Origin: Flavobacteriales bacterium
GTDB lineage: Bacteria; Bacteroidota; Bacteroidia; UBA10329
Reading direction: 5' to 3'
Assembly: GCA_020635495.1 (NCBI GenBank)
Contig: JACJZQ010000009.1
Coordinates: 62,001 to 126,000, forward strand
DNA: 64,000 nucleotides
Shown here in pieces: positions 45,380 to 53,218 of the stretch. The notes below the pieces were generated by a model. The model was given only the letters and a program-made list of their open reading frames with translations, was not told the DNA's origin and searched no databases. The position numbers were made by a program, and so were the translations under genes. Position 1 is the first letter of the stretch; each line of letters starts with the position of its first letter.

Positions 45380-46351
45380 CTACCAGTCGAGCAACCATGC
45401 GAAAATGAGCGGTGCAACAATGGTTGCATCACTTTCTACAATGAATTTTGGTGTGTCGATGTCGAGCTTTCCCCAAGTAATCTTCTCATTAGGAACTGCG
45501 CCTGAGTAAGAACCGTAACTGGTTGTGCTATCCGAAATCTGGCAGAAGTAGCTCCAGAAAGGAATGTCCGTCATTTCAAGGTCCTGATACAACATTGGCA
45601 CCACACAGATGGGGAAATCGCCTGCAATTCCACCTCCAATTTGGAAGAAACCAACTCCTTTTCCGCCTGAATTTTTGATGTACCAATCAGACAGATAGGT
45701 CATGTATTCGATGCCCGATTTCATGGTTGATGGGTTCAACTCTCCTTTGTAACAGTAAGAAGCGAAGATGTTTCCCATGGTGCTGTCTTCCCATCCTGGA
45801 CAAACAATCGGTAGGTTCTTCTCGGCTGCGGCCAACATCCACGAATTTTTCGGGTCTATCTGGTAGTACTGCTCCAAATCTCCGTTCAAAAGAATCTTGT
45901 ACATGTACTCATGTGGCAAGTAGCGTTCACCAGCATCCTGCGCGTCTTTCCACACCTTGTAAATGTGTTTCTGTAATCTTCGGAAAGCCTCTTCTTCCGG
46001 AATACACGTATCTGTAACTCTATTAAATCCGTTTTCCAAAAGCTCCCATTCATCCTTTGGAGAAAGGTCTCTGTAATGCGGTACACGCTTGTAGTGATCG
46101 TGTGCCACGAGGTTCATCAGATCCTCTTCCAAATTGGCACCAGTACAAGAAATGATATCGACCTTTCCTTGGCGGATGATCTCGGCCAATGAACGCCCTA
46201 GCTCCGCGGTACTCATCGCGCCAGCCAATGTAATCATCATCTTTCCTCCTTCGGCCAAATGGGTCTCGTAGCCCTTGGCTGCATCCATTAGCGCGGCAGC
46301 ATTAAAGTGTCGGAAATGTTCTTCAGCAAATTGGGAGATCGGTCCTTTCAT
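45380..46351 (-). CDS. Deoxyhypusine synthase-like protein
   Basis: A 323-residue member of the deoxyhypusine synthase (DHS) family. It carries the NAD/spermidine-binding architecture (MMITLAGAMSTAELG; DIISCTGANLEEDL; FQIGGGIAGDFPI) and the active-site lysine in EKITWGKLDIDT, equivalent to the eukaryotic WGK lysine that takes the aminobutyl group. Eukaryotic and archaeal DHS modify eIF5A, which bacteria lack; bacterial homologues are thought to make homospermidine or other polyamines. No eIF5A-like or polyamine gene is nearby. The start ATG 46351 matches the conserved N-terminus (MKGPISQFAEEHFRHFNAAA). Confidence 0.92.
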   Translation of the reverse strand: MKGPISQFAEEHFRHFNAAALMDAAKGYETHLAEGGKMMITLAGAMSTAELGRSLAEIIRQGKVDIISCTGANLEEDLMNLVAHDHYKRVPHYRDLSPKDEWELLENGFNRVTDTCIPEEEAFRRLQKHIYKVWKDAQDAGERYLPHEYMYKILLNGDLEQYYQIDPKNSWMLAAAEKNLPIVCPGWEDSTMGNIFASYCYKGELNPSTMKSGIEYMTYLSDWYIKNSGGKGVGFFQIGGGIAGDFPICVVPMLYQDLEMTDIPFWSYFCQISDSTTSYGSYSGAVPNEKITWGKLDIDTPKFIVESDATIVAPLIFAWLLDW

Positions 46352-46399
46352 TTTCTTGTCTATTAGGCCGCAAATGTAATTAATGCCGTACTTCGAACC

Positions 46400-47242
46400 G
46401 TGTCGACATTAACGTTCCTTCTGGTGCTTACGAGCGCGCTTCTGCACGCATCATGGAACTTCATCGCCAAGAAACACGCAGGCAATTACAGCGTCATTTA
46501 TCTTTCTTTCTGCATCAGCTCGGCAATCACAAGCTTACTTGCCATTCCGCATTTGCAAGACGTTGAACTGAACCCAACATTAATAGGACTCCTCATTGCA
46601 ACGGGCGTGTTTCATGCCGTTTACGGATTCGTGCTAACGTTTACCTATCAGAATGGCGACATCAGTACACTTTACCCGATTGTTCGCGGAAGCGGAATTG
46701 CAGGTGCGGTGATTCTGTCGCTAGTGATTCTGCATGAAGTTGTGACCACAAGTTCCGCATCTGGCGTGGCAATGGTTGTTTCGGGAATTGCGATTCTCTC
46801 TTACCGAAGAAATCGGAAAGCAACATCACCTAAAGGAATCTTCTTGGCGCTGGTCTGCGGCTCGCTTATCATGAGTTACACCATCATGGATAAATTGCTC
46901 GTGGCCGAGTTGCATCCGATTCCGGTACTGGCAGCTTCGCAGGTCATATCCACCATTATGTTTCTTCCTTACGTACTGAAGAGACGAATGCCAGAAATGC
47001 GCACCACACTGAAAACATTGATGAAACCGACTGTTGCCATCAGTCTTATAGCCACCAGCAGTTATCTCATTATACTATATGTCATGCAGGTTGCGCCCGT
47101 CAGCCGGATTGTGGCGGTGCGCGAAGCTTCTGTGGTTTTCGGGGCCATTGCCGGGTACGCACTTCTGAAAGAGGATTTCAGTAAAACCCGACTCATTGGT
47201 GTGGTGTTTGTGATGCTCGGGATAATTCTTGTGAAGTTATGA
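46400..47242 (+). CDS. EamA/DMT-family transporter
   Basis: A 280-residue inner-membrane protein with a GTG start. About ten hydrophobic helices fall in two homologous five-helix halves, as in the drug/metabolite transporter superfamily (EamA repeats). The first half starts LTFLLVLTSALLHASWNFIA; the second carries the typical SVVFGAIAGYALLKEDFS and ends VVFVMLGIILVKL. Substrates of the family include amino acids, purines and metabolites, and cannot be assigned here. It is divergent from the DHS-like gene across 48 bp and followed by a CCCCTCC palindrome. Confidence 0.88.
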   Translation: MSTLTFLLVLTSALLHASWNFIAKKHAGNYSVIYLSFCISSAITSLLAIPHLQDVELNPTLIGLLIATGVFHAVYGFVLTFTYQNGDISTLYPIVRGSGIAGAVILSLVILHEVVTTSSASGVAMVVSGIAILSYRRNRKATSPKGIFLALVCGSLIMSYTIMDKLLVAELHPIPVLAASQVISTIMFLPYVLKRRMPEMRTTLKTLMKPTVAISLIATSSYLIILYVMQVAPVSRIVAVREASVVFGAIAGYALLKEDFSKTRLIGVVFVMLGIILVKL

Positions 47243-47274
47243 CCTCCCCTCACCCCTCCTTTCAAGGAGGGGAA
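47243..47274. repeat. CCCCTCC palindromic repeat, copy 1
   Basis: Directly after the EamA stop codon, ACCTCCCCTCACCCCTCCTT followed by TCAAGGAGGGG forms a hairpin with a 9-bp stem (47253-47261 with 47264-47272). Related copies are at 48061 and 48413. Confidence 0.7.
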
Positions 47275-47342
47275 TTGGAAGATGAGAAAAAGTAATTTCG
47301 AATCCAGTAAGGCACTACATTTCAACAGCTATTCAACTAATC

Positions 47343-48059
47343 ATGAGATACGTTTTTCTCCTTTCATTTTTCATTTTCTCTCTAAACCTGAACGCACAGA
47401 ATTGCCGTGGACCGATGAATCCAAGAGCATTTCAAAGCCAACTTCAGCAGCTGAGGAGTTTGCCGCAGGAAGCAGCTCGTTTCAGAACGGCCATGCAGCA
47501 GTTCGGACCATTCTGTTTAAGCAGTGCGCAGGTTTATCAGGTTTGCCAAATGCTGGGTCAGGATGCCTACCGAATTGACTTTGCATATGCCAGCTATCCG
47601 CGTGTAACCGACCCGCAGAATTTTTATGATGTGTATGATTCGTTCCAGCTTTTCAGCAGTGCATTCCGCTTGCACGATCTTGTGGTCGGCAACATGGCGG
47701 TTGAATTGGTGCCTATTCCGCAGCCATTGCCACAGCCACAACCCGTTCCGTTACCAGAACCTGTTTGCGAAGTTTCTGCTCAGGATATGAATGAGATCAA
47801 GGATCTGGTCAAATCGGCAACGTTCAAGGACTCAATGGAAAAGCAGGCCCAGATGATGATCAAATCGAAGCAGTGTTTCCGTGCCGATCAGATCGTGGAG
47901 ATTCTGAACGTTCTTACTTATGATGATTCTAAATTGGCAGTCGCCAAGTATGCATTCGATTATTGCATCGACACGCAGAACTATTACCGCGTGGTGAATT
48001 CATTCACCTTTAAAAGCTACAAGGACGACCTGACGAAGTTTATTGAGGCGAGGAATTGA
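47343..48059 (+). CDS. DUF4476 domain protein (two copies)
   Basis: A 238-residue secreted or periplasmic protein with signal peptide MRYVFLLSFFIFSLNLNAQN. It has two related halves, residues ~25-120 and ~150-236, joined by a Pro/Gln-rich linker (PIPQPLPQPQPVPLPEPV). The second half (SAQDMNEIKDLVKSATFKDS ... FDYCIDTQNYYRVVNSFTFK) fits DUF4476, a helical domain of unknown function common in Bacteroidota, often as one copy; the first half looks like a diverged copy (YASYPRVTDPQNFYDVYDSF). No partner can be inferred from the neighbours. The gene lies between two CCCCTCC palindromes. Confidence 0.85.
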   Translation: MRYVFLLSFFIFSLNLNAQNCRGPMNPRAFQSQLQQLRSLPQEAARFRTAMQQFGPFCLSSAQVYQVCQMLGQDAYRIDFAYASYPRVTDPQNFYDVYDSFQLFSSAFRLHDLVVGNMAVELVPIPQPLPQPQPVPLPEPVCEVSAQDMNEIKDLVKSATFKDSMEKQAQMMIKSKQCFRADQIVEILNVLTYDDSKLAVAKYAFDYCIDTQNYYRVVNSFTFKSYKDDLTKFIEARN

Positions 48060-48060
48060 C

Positions 48061-48090
48061 ACACCCCTAACCCCTCTCAAGAGGGGAGTT
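48061..48090. repeat. CCCCTCC palindromic repeat, copy 2
   Basis: ACACCCCTAACCCCTCTCAA then GAGGGGAG: a shorter hairpin (6-bp stem 48071-48076 with 48081-48086) between the DUF4476 stop and the ACP stop. It could serve as a terminator between these convergent genes. Confidence 0.65.
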
Positions 48091-48348
48091 TTACGAATTG
48101 GCCTGAATGTAATCGGCCATGGTTTTGATCGAATAGAAAACGTTCTTGCCTTCTTCCGGATCAGCAATTTGAATGTTGTACTCTTTGTTCATGAGCACGA
48201 TGAGTTCCAACGCATCGATTGAATCCAACCCAATGCCATCATCTCCGAAAAGCGGGTCGTTGGCATCAATATCAGAAGGCTCAAGGTCTTCCAAGTTCAG
48301 CGTTTCAATGATCTGCACTTTCAGTTTTTCAATCAGCTCTTGTGACAT
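48091..48348 (-). CDS. Acyl carrier protein of the DAR-like cluster
   Basis: An 85-residue acidic acyl carrier protein. Ser in GLDSIDALELI is the 4'-phosphopantetheine site; the rest (MSQELIEKLKVQIIETLN) fits the four-helix ACP fold. Because it is encoded beside the DarA/DarB/dehydratase-type genes and not in a fatty-acid operon, it most likely carries the acyl chains condensed there. It is the last gene of the minus-strand set, 98 bp after the hotdog gene, with a palindromic repeat in the gap. Confidence 0.9.
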   Translation of the reverse strand: MSQELIEKLKVQIIETLNLEDLEPSDIDANDPLFGDDGIGLDSIDALELIVLMNKEYNIQIADPEEGKNVFYSIKTMADYIQANS

Positions 48349-48412
48349 GGCTTGGTTTTAAAATGCTTTAAGGAATCTGTCGCGAATTTGTTCAATTATT
48401 TTTAATCATACC

Positions 48413-48446
48413 GACCTCCCCCGACCCCTCCTTTCTAGGAGGGGAG
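48413..48446. repeat. CCCCTCC palindromic repeat, copy 3
   Basis: GACCTCCCCCGACCCCTCCT followed by TTCTAGGAGGGG: hairpin with an 8-bp stem (48425-48432 with 48437-48444). It separates the ACP gene from the hotdog dehydratase gene of the same operon. Confidence 0.7.
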
Positions 48447-48893
48447 TTATGCGGATTCTTGGCTTAGAAAAATTTTCATTTCGCAAGATGCGATGACGTT
48501 TCTGCCGCACTGAACTTCTGCTTCCACCACTTGCATTCCCATTACCTCATGAAGTACCGTGACTTTGGTTTTGAGCACGGAACCAACCGATGGAAGATCG
48601 GAAACCACAAAGTTTTTCAGCGCACCGATAAATCCGATAGGCGGTTCTTTCTCTTCGCCACCTTCTTGCATTTGCTGCGCGAAATGATACCCAGAACGCA
48701 AAGCCGATGTCTGCGCAATATTCTCCATCAACCCAGAAGGAAGAAATTTGCCATCACGCACAAAAAGATGGTTTTCCTCTACATGGAACTCCGAAACAGA
48801 TGAATTTTCAGAATGCTCCAATAGTCCGTGAACAACCACGATAGGTTCGCGCTGCGGGATGAATTTCAATACATCTTCGCGGCTAACCAGCAT
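48447..48893 (-). CDS. FabZ/ApeP-like hotdog-fold dehydratase
   Basis: A 148-residue hotdog protein. The N-terminal FIPQREPIVVVHGLLE and the central GKFLPSGLMENIAQTSALRSG are typical of the 3-hydroxyacyl-ACP dehydratase relatives found in aryl-polyene and flexirubin gene sets; the Glu of LMENIAQ is conserved, but the His of the standard FabZ HFPGxP motif is replaced by Lys in GKFLPSG. It may dehydrate ACP-bound intermediates or act as a non-catalytic partner. It starts 3 bp after the DarB-like gene. Confidence 0.82.
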   Translation of the reverse strand: MLVSREDVLKFIPQREPIVVVHGLLEHSENSSVSEFHVEENHLFVRDGKFLPSGLMENIAQTSALRSGYHFAQQMQEGGEEKEPPIGFIGALKNFVVSDLPSVGSVLKTKVTVLHEVMGMQVVEAEVQCGRNVIASCEMKIFLSQESA

Positions 48894-48896
48894 GTT

Positions 48897-50021
48897 TTAG
48901 CAAACGGTAAGAAGTGCGTACGCGTAAGAGAAACGGGCGCTTTCTGGAACCATCAACAATAGTTTATCCCCCTTTTTCAGCTTGCCCGAATTGAAGAGTT
49001 CCTCCAACATTATGTAGATGGATGCTGAACCAACATTACCAACTTCCACAAGATTGGTAAACCACTTGTCTTCAGTGATTTCCATTCCATCTGACTTCAG
49101 TTGGTCGTAAACCTGCTGGCGGAAGAAATTGGAAGAAAGATGCGGCAGGAAATAATCAACCGAAGAAACATCCAGATTTCTGCGCTTCGCAATTTCAGTA
49201 AGATACTTTCCACCTAAGGGAACGATGGTGCTGCTCAGTAGTTTCACATCCTGTTTCATAGCAAAAACGCTGTGGTCGAGCCATTCCTCAGGTTCAAATT
49301 CTTTCCAGCTCTTTACTGAGCCGTCTTCGTTTTTATCTGCCGAAGAATACATGCACGTTTCGTACTCATGCGCGTAAGAACGGCTTTCAATCCACTCGAC
49401 TTTCAACGAAAGTCCAGATTCGTTCGGTTTGTCTTGCAACAAGGCTGCGCCTGATCCATCAGACAACATCCAACGCAAGAAATCCTTCTCAAAACCAATG
49501 AACGGATTGCTTTCCAACTCCGATTCTGAACGAGATTCTGCCTCAAAATTCCGCGCCATCATCATTGGAGAGATCAACTCAGAGCCGCAGGTAATAGCTT
49601 TCTGTGCCTCGCCAGCCTTGATGCTCAGGTAAGCGTACTTCATGGCATGAATACCCGAACAGCAAGCACCACTTGGTGAAACAATTTCCATTTCGGCATC
49701 CAACAGCCCATGAACCATGGCCGTATGCGATGGCAACGCTTGGTCCGAGGCGGAAGTTCCGCAAGACAGAACGTCAACCTCATTAAGGTCCACTCCTAAT
49801 TTCTTAATGGATTCAACCACCAACTCCGCATTGGAATGGCTAAGTGTTCCGTCTTGTTTGAGTGAATAGTAACGGGTCTGTATTCCGTTGTTTCTGAGCA
49901 CGATTCTTCTTGCCCGAGATGGTTTGCCACCTATCATGCCTAGAACCGACTCCATTTCATCGTTCGAAATGGGTTCGTTCGGCAGAAACTTTGCTAAACC
50001 TGTGATATAAACTTCCTTCAA
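48897..50021 (-). CDS. darB: Beta-ketoacyl synthase III-like, DarB-type
   Basis: A 374-residue thiolase-fold ketosynthase. Active-site residues are Cys in PSGACCSG, His in FLPHLSSNFF and Asn in NVGSASIYIM, the KAS III triad. Length, the start MKEVYITGLAKFLPNEPISN and its partner DarA-like gene (88 bp upstream) match DarB of dialkylresorcinol and flexirubin biosynthesis, which condenses a ketoacyl and an acyl chain into the cyclohexanedione precursor. The gene is intact. The alternative, a generic KAS III for fatty acids (FabH), is less likely given the neighbours. Confidence 0.85.
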   Translation of the reverse strand: MKEVYITGLAKFLPNEPISNDEMESVLGMIGGKPSRARRIVLRNNGIQTRYYSLKQDGTLSHSNAELVVESIKKLGVDLNEVDVLSCGTSASDQALPSHTAMVHGLLDAEMEIVSPSGACCSGIHAMKYAYLSIKAGEAQKAITCGSELISPMMMARNFEAESRSESELESNPFIGFEKDFLRWMLSDGSGAALLQDKPNESGLSLKVEWIESRSYAHEYETCMYSSADKNEDGSVKSWKEFEPEEWLDHSVFAMKQDVKLLSSTIVPLGGKYLTEIAKRRNLDVSSVDYFLPHLSSNFFRQQVYDQLKSDGMEITEDKWFTNLVEVGNVGSASIYIMLEELFNSGKLKKGDKLLLMVPESARFSYAYALLTVC

Positions 50022-50109
50022 CTTCGCTTTCTAGATGGGTCGGCTACAAGCCGCGCAAAGGTATGCTTGCATACCACAAATTCAAATAAGTAGTTTCTCG
50101 TAGAATTGT

Positions 50110-51027
50110 TCACTCGTGCAGCGAATTCTGTTTGTAGTAGCGAATCTCGGCAGCCAATTCCTTTCGCTTAATGACCGAAATCAAGAAAGACGATAAAGTT
50201 GTGATAGGAGAAAGGATAAATGCGCCCGTTGGCAACAGGTACGAAAGCAGACTTACCCGCCCCAATCTCTCTTTATCGAAAAACCCTCCTTTTTTCATGA
50301 GGAAGTTGCCATACATGTGAAACAGCTTGGTGGCGCGCTTCTCCAAAATCACCAATGATGGATTGATCTCTACGGCACCTTTCGAATTCAATTCTTCCTG
50401 CATGTCAGAAATATCATGTTGCTTCAAGCGATTCAGCAGAACTTCTCCGAAACGGTTGCTGGACTCAATGTCCTCCTGAATAATTCCAGCTCGCGGGAAA
50501 CCCCAGAATGGATCTTTCTTTCCGTAAAACATCCATCTTATTATAGTGATGATGCTGACGAGGTTCTTATTGCGGTCTATGAGAACGATATTTCCGATCA
50601 GGTCGGCCTTCAACTCTTTCAAGTGACGCTTAACACGTTCTTGAGCCAGCACCCACATGTTCCGTGAGCCAATAAGGGTAACCACTTTCTTTCCGTTGAA
50701 AATGCGCTTTGCCTCTTCGTTTTGAAGCAGGCTAGAAATTGGAATGCTCGGATTCAGATACCAAACGGTATAGGCCAAGATGATGAGGTCGTAATCTTTC
50801 GATTCATCCACCTCGATCGGCTTCATTTTGAATGGAATACCAAAAACCGATTCGGGAAAAGCGTTGAAAAACGTCAATCGTGTCCACGGAAATGGAAATT
50901 GATGCTCGGTTTCAACTTTCACGAAATCAACTTCCACAGAATCATCATTCACTAATGGCGCAAGACAATTGTTGGCAATGTCTTTCAACTGCCCGGTCTG
51001 CGAGTAATAGAGTACGAGAACCTTCAT
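50110..51027 (-). CDS. darA: DarA-like dialkylresorcinol pathway protein
   Basis: A 305-residue protein that starts with a flavodoxin-like strand-loop (MKVLVLYYSQTGQLKDIANN) and has an N-terminal ~200-residue alpha/beta domain followed by a helical C-terminus with a hydrophobic hairpin (~255-285). It matches my memory of proteins annotated as DarA (dialkylresorcinol condensing enzyme) next to DarB in Bacteroidota. In characterised Dar systems the set yields dialkylresorcinols, precursors or parts of flexirubin pigments and signals. The exact chemistry of DarA is uncertain to me. It is probably the first gene of the four-gene unit. Confidence 0.7.
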   Translation of the reverse strand: MKVLVLYYSQTGQLKDIANNCLAPLVNDDSVEVDFVKVETEHQFPFPWTRLTFFNAFPESVFGIPFKMKPIEVDESKDYDLIILAYTVWYLNPSIPISSLLQNEEAKRIFNGKKVVTLIGSRNMWVLAQERVKRHLKELKADLIGNIVLIDRNKNLVSIITIIRWMFYGKKDPFWGFPRAGIIQEDIESSNRFGEVLLNRLKQHDISDMQEELNSKGAVEINPSLVILEKRATKLFHMYGNFLMKKGGFFDKERLGRVSLLSYLLPTGAFILSPITTLSSFLISVIKRKELAAEIRYYKQNSLHE

Positions 51028-51187
51028 CTTCTGCTAAGCGACAATGATATTCACTTTTTGTCGGTTGGCGATAAATCATGTCGTTTATCAAGAGTGATCT
51101 GCCGTTTGTCGGTAATTGGAAACGGAACTTGCATATGTGCAGTTAAACCAATCAGAACACAACGAAACGGTCAAAAACATAAAAGTC

Positions 51188-51319
51188 ATGGAAACGGGTA
51201 AAAAAAAGAGAATGACGGCATCGGAGAAAAGATTTGCCAAGGAAATGGAGACACTGATAAAAATGTCCCTGAGTGATCTGATGGTCGTTGAAAGAAAAAG
51301 AATGCCGGTTGGAGTCTAA
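51188..51319 (+). CDS. Small basic protein, 43 aa (possible)
   Basis: An ORF of 43 residues from ATG 51188 (METGKKKRMTASEKRFAKEM), lysine/arginine-rich with an amphipathic helix. A longer in-frame reading from TTG 51116 would give 67 residues. Its support is the intact frame, an isolated intergenic position and a strong terminator 22 bp after the stop. I do not recognise a family; it could be a small nucleic-acid-binding protein or spurious. Confidence 0.4.
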   Translation: METGKKKRMTASEKRFAKEMETLIKMSLSDLMVVERKRMPVGV

Positions 51320-51341
51320 GGCTCTGTAATTGGAACTGTAG

Positions 51342-51378
51342 AAAAAAGCGGAGAAGTAACCAACCTCTCCGCTTTTTT
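51342..51378. terminator. Strong bidirectional terminator
   Basis: AAAAAAGCGGAGA and the complementary TCTCCGCTTTTTT form a 13-bp stem with an 11-base loop. It follows the 43-aa ORF and insulates the T9SS gene at 51462. Confidence 0.92.
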
Positions 51379-51420
51379 ATTGTAGTTGACCTGCATCAGG
51401 TCTTTGCATTATTGGTTTTG

Positions 51421-51428
51421 TATCTTTG
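51421..51428 (+). promoter_or_regulatory. -7 promoter box for the 51462 gene
   Basis: TATCTTTG is an exact TAnnTTTG match 33 bases before the ATG; an upstream TTTG (51403-51406) is closer than ideal (14-base spacing). No other candidate lies in the gap after the terminator. Confidence 0.5.
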
Positions 51429-51461
51429 GCTTACAATCTCTAACAAAACAATCATTACAAA

Positions 51462-52283
51462 ATGAAAAAAACTCTACTTACAATTTTCTCAATTGGTGCC
51501 TTCGTTTTCAGCGTAAGTGCTCAAACGTATACACCTGCTGCCGGATCACCTTTGGCCGGTGCTACGCAAGGGATGGCCTATGCCGGTCAGACCATAAATG
51601 CTGACATTCCAACGACCGTAGATATTGATGGTCAGGCAATTATTGACATCCTTCCATCTGCTGTTCAGGGTATTGTTGGAGGATTCATCAGTGCTGGTAC
51701 AAGTTATCCAATAACAGTTACGTCTACTGTACTAACTGTTGAAGGCTTGCCAGCTGGCTTAACTTCTGACTGTAACGGATGTACTGTGAACGGTGGATCT
51801 GACCGCGATATCGTTATTTCTGGAACGCCAACAGAAGGTGGTTCATTCACAATTAACGTAACGTCTGCCACTACTGGATCTGCATCTATTCAGGGTCAGG
51901 AAATTCCTTTTGGTGGAACTTTCACGCTTCCTATTGTAGGTACACCAGTGCCTGTACCTGCATTACCAGGAGTTATGAATGCTGAAGGATACACAATGAG
52001 TGTTATGACCGGAATTGAAGAGGCGAATGATATCTTCTCTCTTAACTTCTACCCAAACCCAACAGAAGGTAACGCTATTCTTGATGTGAATTCAAGAGAA
52101 AGTGGTATTGCTGCTGTTGAGGTTTACTCGATCACTGGTTCTCAGGTGTTGACTTTCAGCGAGAGCATTCGTGTTGGGGTTAACAGAGTTGCGGTTGACC
52201 TAAGTTCAGTACCAGCTGGAATCTACTTGATCAAAGCTGATATCAACGGTGCTCAAGCACTTATCAGAACTCAGAAAATCTAA
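51462..52283 (+). CDS. Secreted protein with T9SS type A sorting domain (paralogue A)
   Basis: A 273-residue protein with signal peptide MKKTLLTIFSIGAFVFSVSA. The body (~22-190) is beta-rich, with Ig-like ISGTPTEGGSFTINVTS and a Cys-containing loop GLTSDCNGCTVNGGSDRD; I recognise no named domain beyond a putative Ig fold. The C-terminal ~80 residues form a type A sorting domain (LNFYPNPTEGNAILDVN ... GIYLIKADINGAQALIRTQ). The next gene encodes a paralogue with the same layout. It is its own unit, bounded by terminators on both sides. Confidence 0.83.
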   Translation: MKKTLLTIFSIGAFVFSVSAQTYTPAAGSPLAGATQGMAYAGQTINADIPTTVDIDGQAIIDILPSAVQGIVGGFISAGTSYPITVTSTVLTVEGLPAGLTSDCNGCTVNGGSDRDIVISGTPTEGGSFTINVTSATTGSASIQGQEIPFGGTFTLPIVGTPVPVPALPGVMNAEGYTMSVMTGIEEANDIFSLNFYPNPTEGNAILDVNSRESGIAAVEVYSITGSQVLTFSESIRVGVNRVAVDLSSVPAGIYLIKADINGAQALIRTQKI

Positions 52284-52305
52284 TTGTAATCCATTATTGA
52301 AGAAA

Positions 52306-52332
52306 GGCGGTGATTTATCATCGCCTTTTTTT
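52306..52332 (+). terminator. Rho-independent terminator
   Basis: GGCGGTGA/TCATCGCC stem (one G-T pair) with loop TTTA and seven T. It ends the gene at 51462. Confidence 0.9.
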
Positions 52333-52379
52333 ATGCTCGATTTTTAGAATCTTTACACGTGAAAAACAACACTCTTAGC

Positions 52380-53213
52380 ATGAGGAAAGGACATTTACTT
52401 GTTGCTCTGGTCGTATTCAGTTCAGTTCAGTCGTTCGGGCAAATGTTCAGCCCGTCTGCTTCTGCGCTACCTGATGGCGAGTTGGGTGAAACTTATGTTG
52501 GTCAGGTAATTGATTTTACGGTGCCTACCAATGCCACTATCAGCGGAGAAGTGGTTGTACAGGCTTTGGCATTCGTTTATCCACAGACACAACCTGTCCT
52601 TGGTTTCCTGAACATAGATAACCAGGAATTTCCGATGATCGTTGATAGAGCCAGTTTGCTTCCACAAGGACTTCCTTCTGGTTTGACCGCTACTTGCGAT
52701 GCCACACCTTGCACCTATATTGATGGGGCATCGGGTTACCTTACCATTGCCGGAACACCAACAGAGGCCGGTCAGTTTACCTTCAATATCAAGACGCTAA
52801 CGGAGGGTGATGTGGATATTTCGTCAATAACTGGGGGTATTTTATCCTCATTCGGCCTTCCAACATCTCTTGCGTTACCAACACCCGTTCCTAGCAGTTT
52901 GGACGAAGACGGTTACACCATCAATATTCTGAACACAAGTTCAATTGAAGAGTACAATCAGACCTTTGGGCTTGGCATTTATCCAAACCCTGTTTCTGAC
53001 GAGGCCTGTTTAAATGTTACATCCATGCAGCCTGGCAAAATGTTTTTTGAGGTCTTTGACAACGCGGGCAGAAAAGTTCACGGTCTGACCTCTGCCATCG
53101 GTAATGGAACTAACAGAATCGACCTTGGTTTCTCTCACCTGAAGCCCGGTATTTACTCCATCAAAGCTACTATGGGTGAAGACATGGCCTTGATCCGAAC
53201 CATTAAACTCTGA
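52380..53213 (+). CDS. Secreted protein with T9SS type A sorting domain (paralogue B)
   Basis: A 277-residue protein. ATG 52380 gives a normal signal peptide (MRKGHLLVALVVFSSVQSFG); GTG 52359 would add seven residues. It shares with the preceding gene the opening FSPSASALPDGELGETYVGQ (compare AAGSPLAGATQGMAYAGQ), the GLPSGLTATC loop, the IAGTPTEAGQFTFNIKT strand and a type A sorting domain (LGIYPNPVSDEACLNVT ... GIYSIKATMGEDMALIRTI). The two are clear tandem paralogues that have diverged considerably. The PKD protein gene begins 5 bp after its stop, so these are co-transcribed. Confidence 0.82.
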   Translation: MRKGHLLVALVVFSSVQSFGQMFSPSASALPDGELGETYVGQVIDFTVPTNATISGEVVVQALAFVYPQTQPVLGFLNIDNQEFPMIVDRASLLPQGLPSGLTATCDATPCTYIDGASGYLTIAGTPTEAGQFTFNIKTLTEGDVDISSITGGILSSFGLPTSLALPTPVPSSLDEDGYTINILNTSSIEEYNQTFGLGIYPNPVSDEACLNVTSMQPGKMFFEVFDNAGRKVHGLTSAIGNGTNRIDLGFSHLKPGIYSIKATMGEDMALIRTIKL

Positions 53214-53218
53214 ACTGG

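Noticed and set aside
36363..51027. Search for integrases, transposases or phage structural genes around the collagen operon.
   Set aside because: None were seen; the tail-fibre-like piece stands alone within a bacterial operon.
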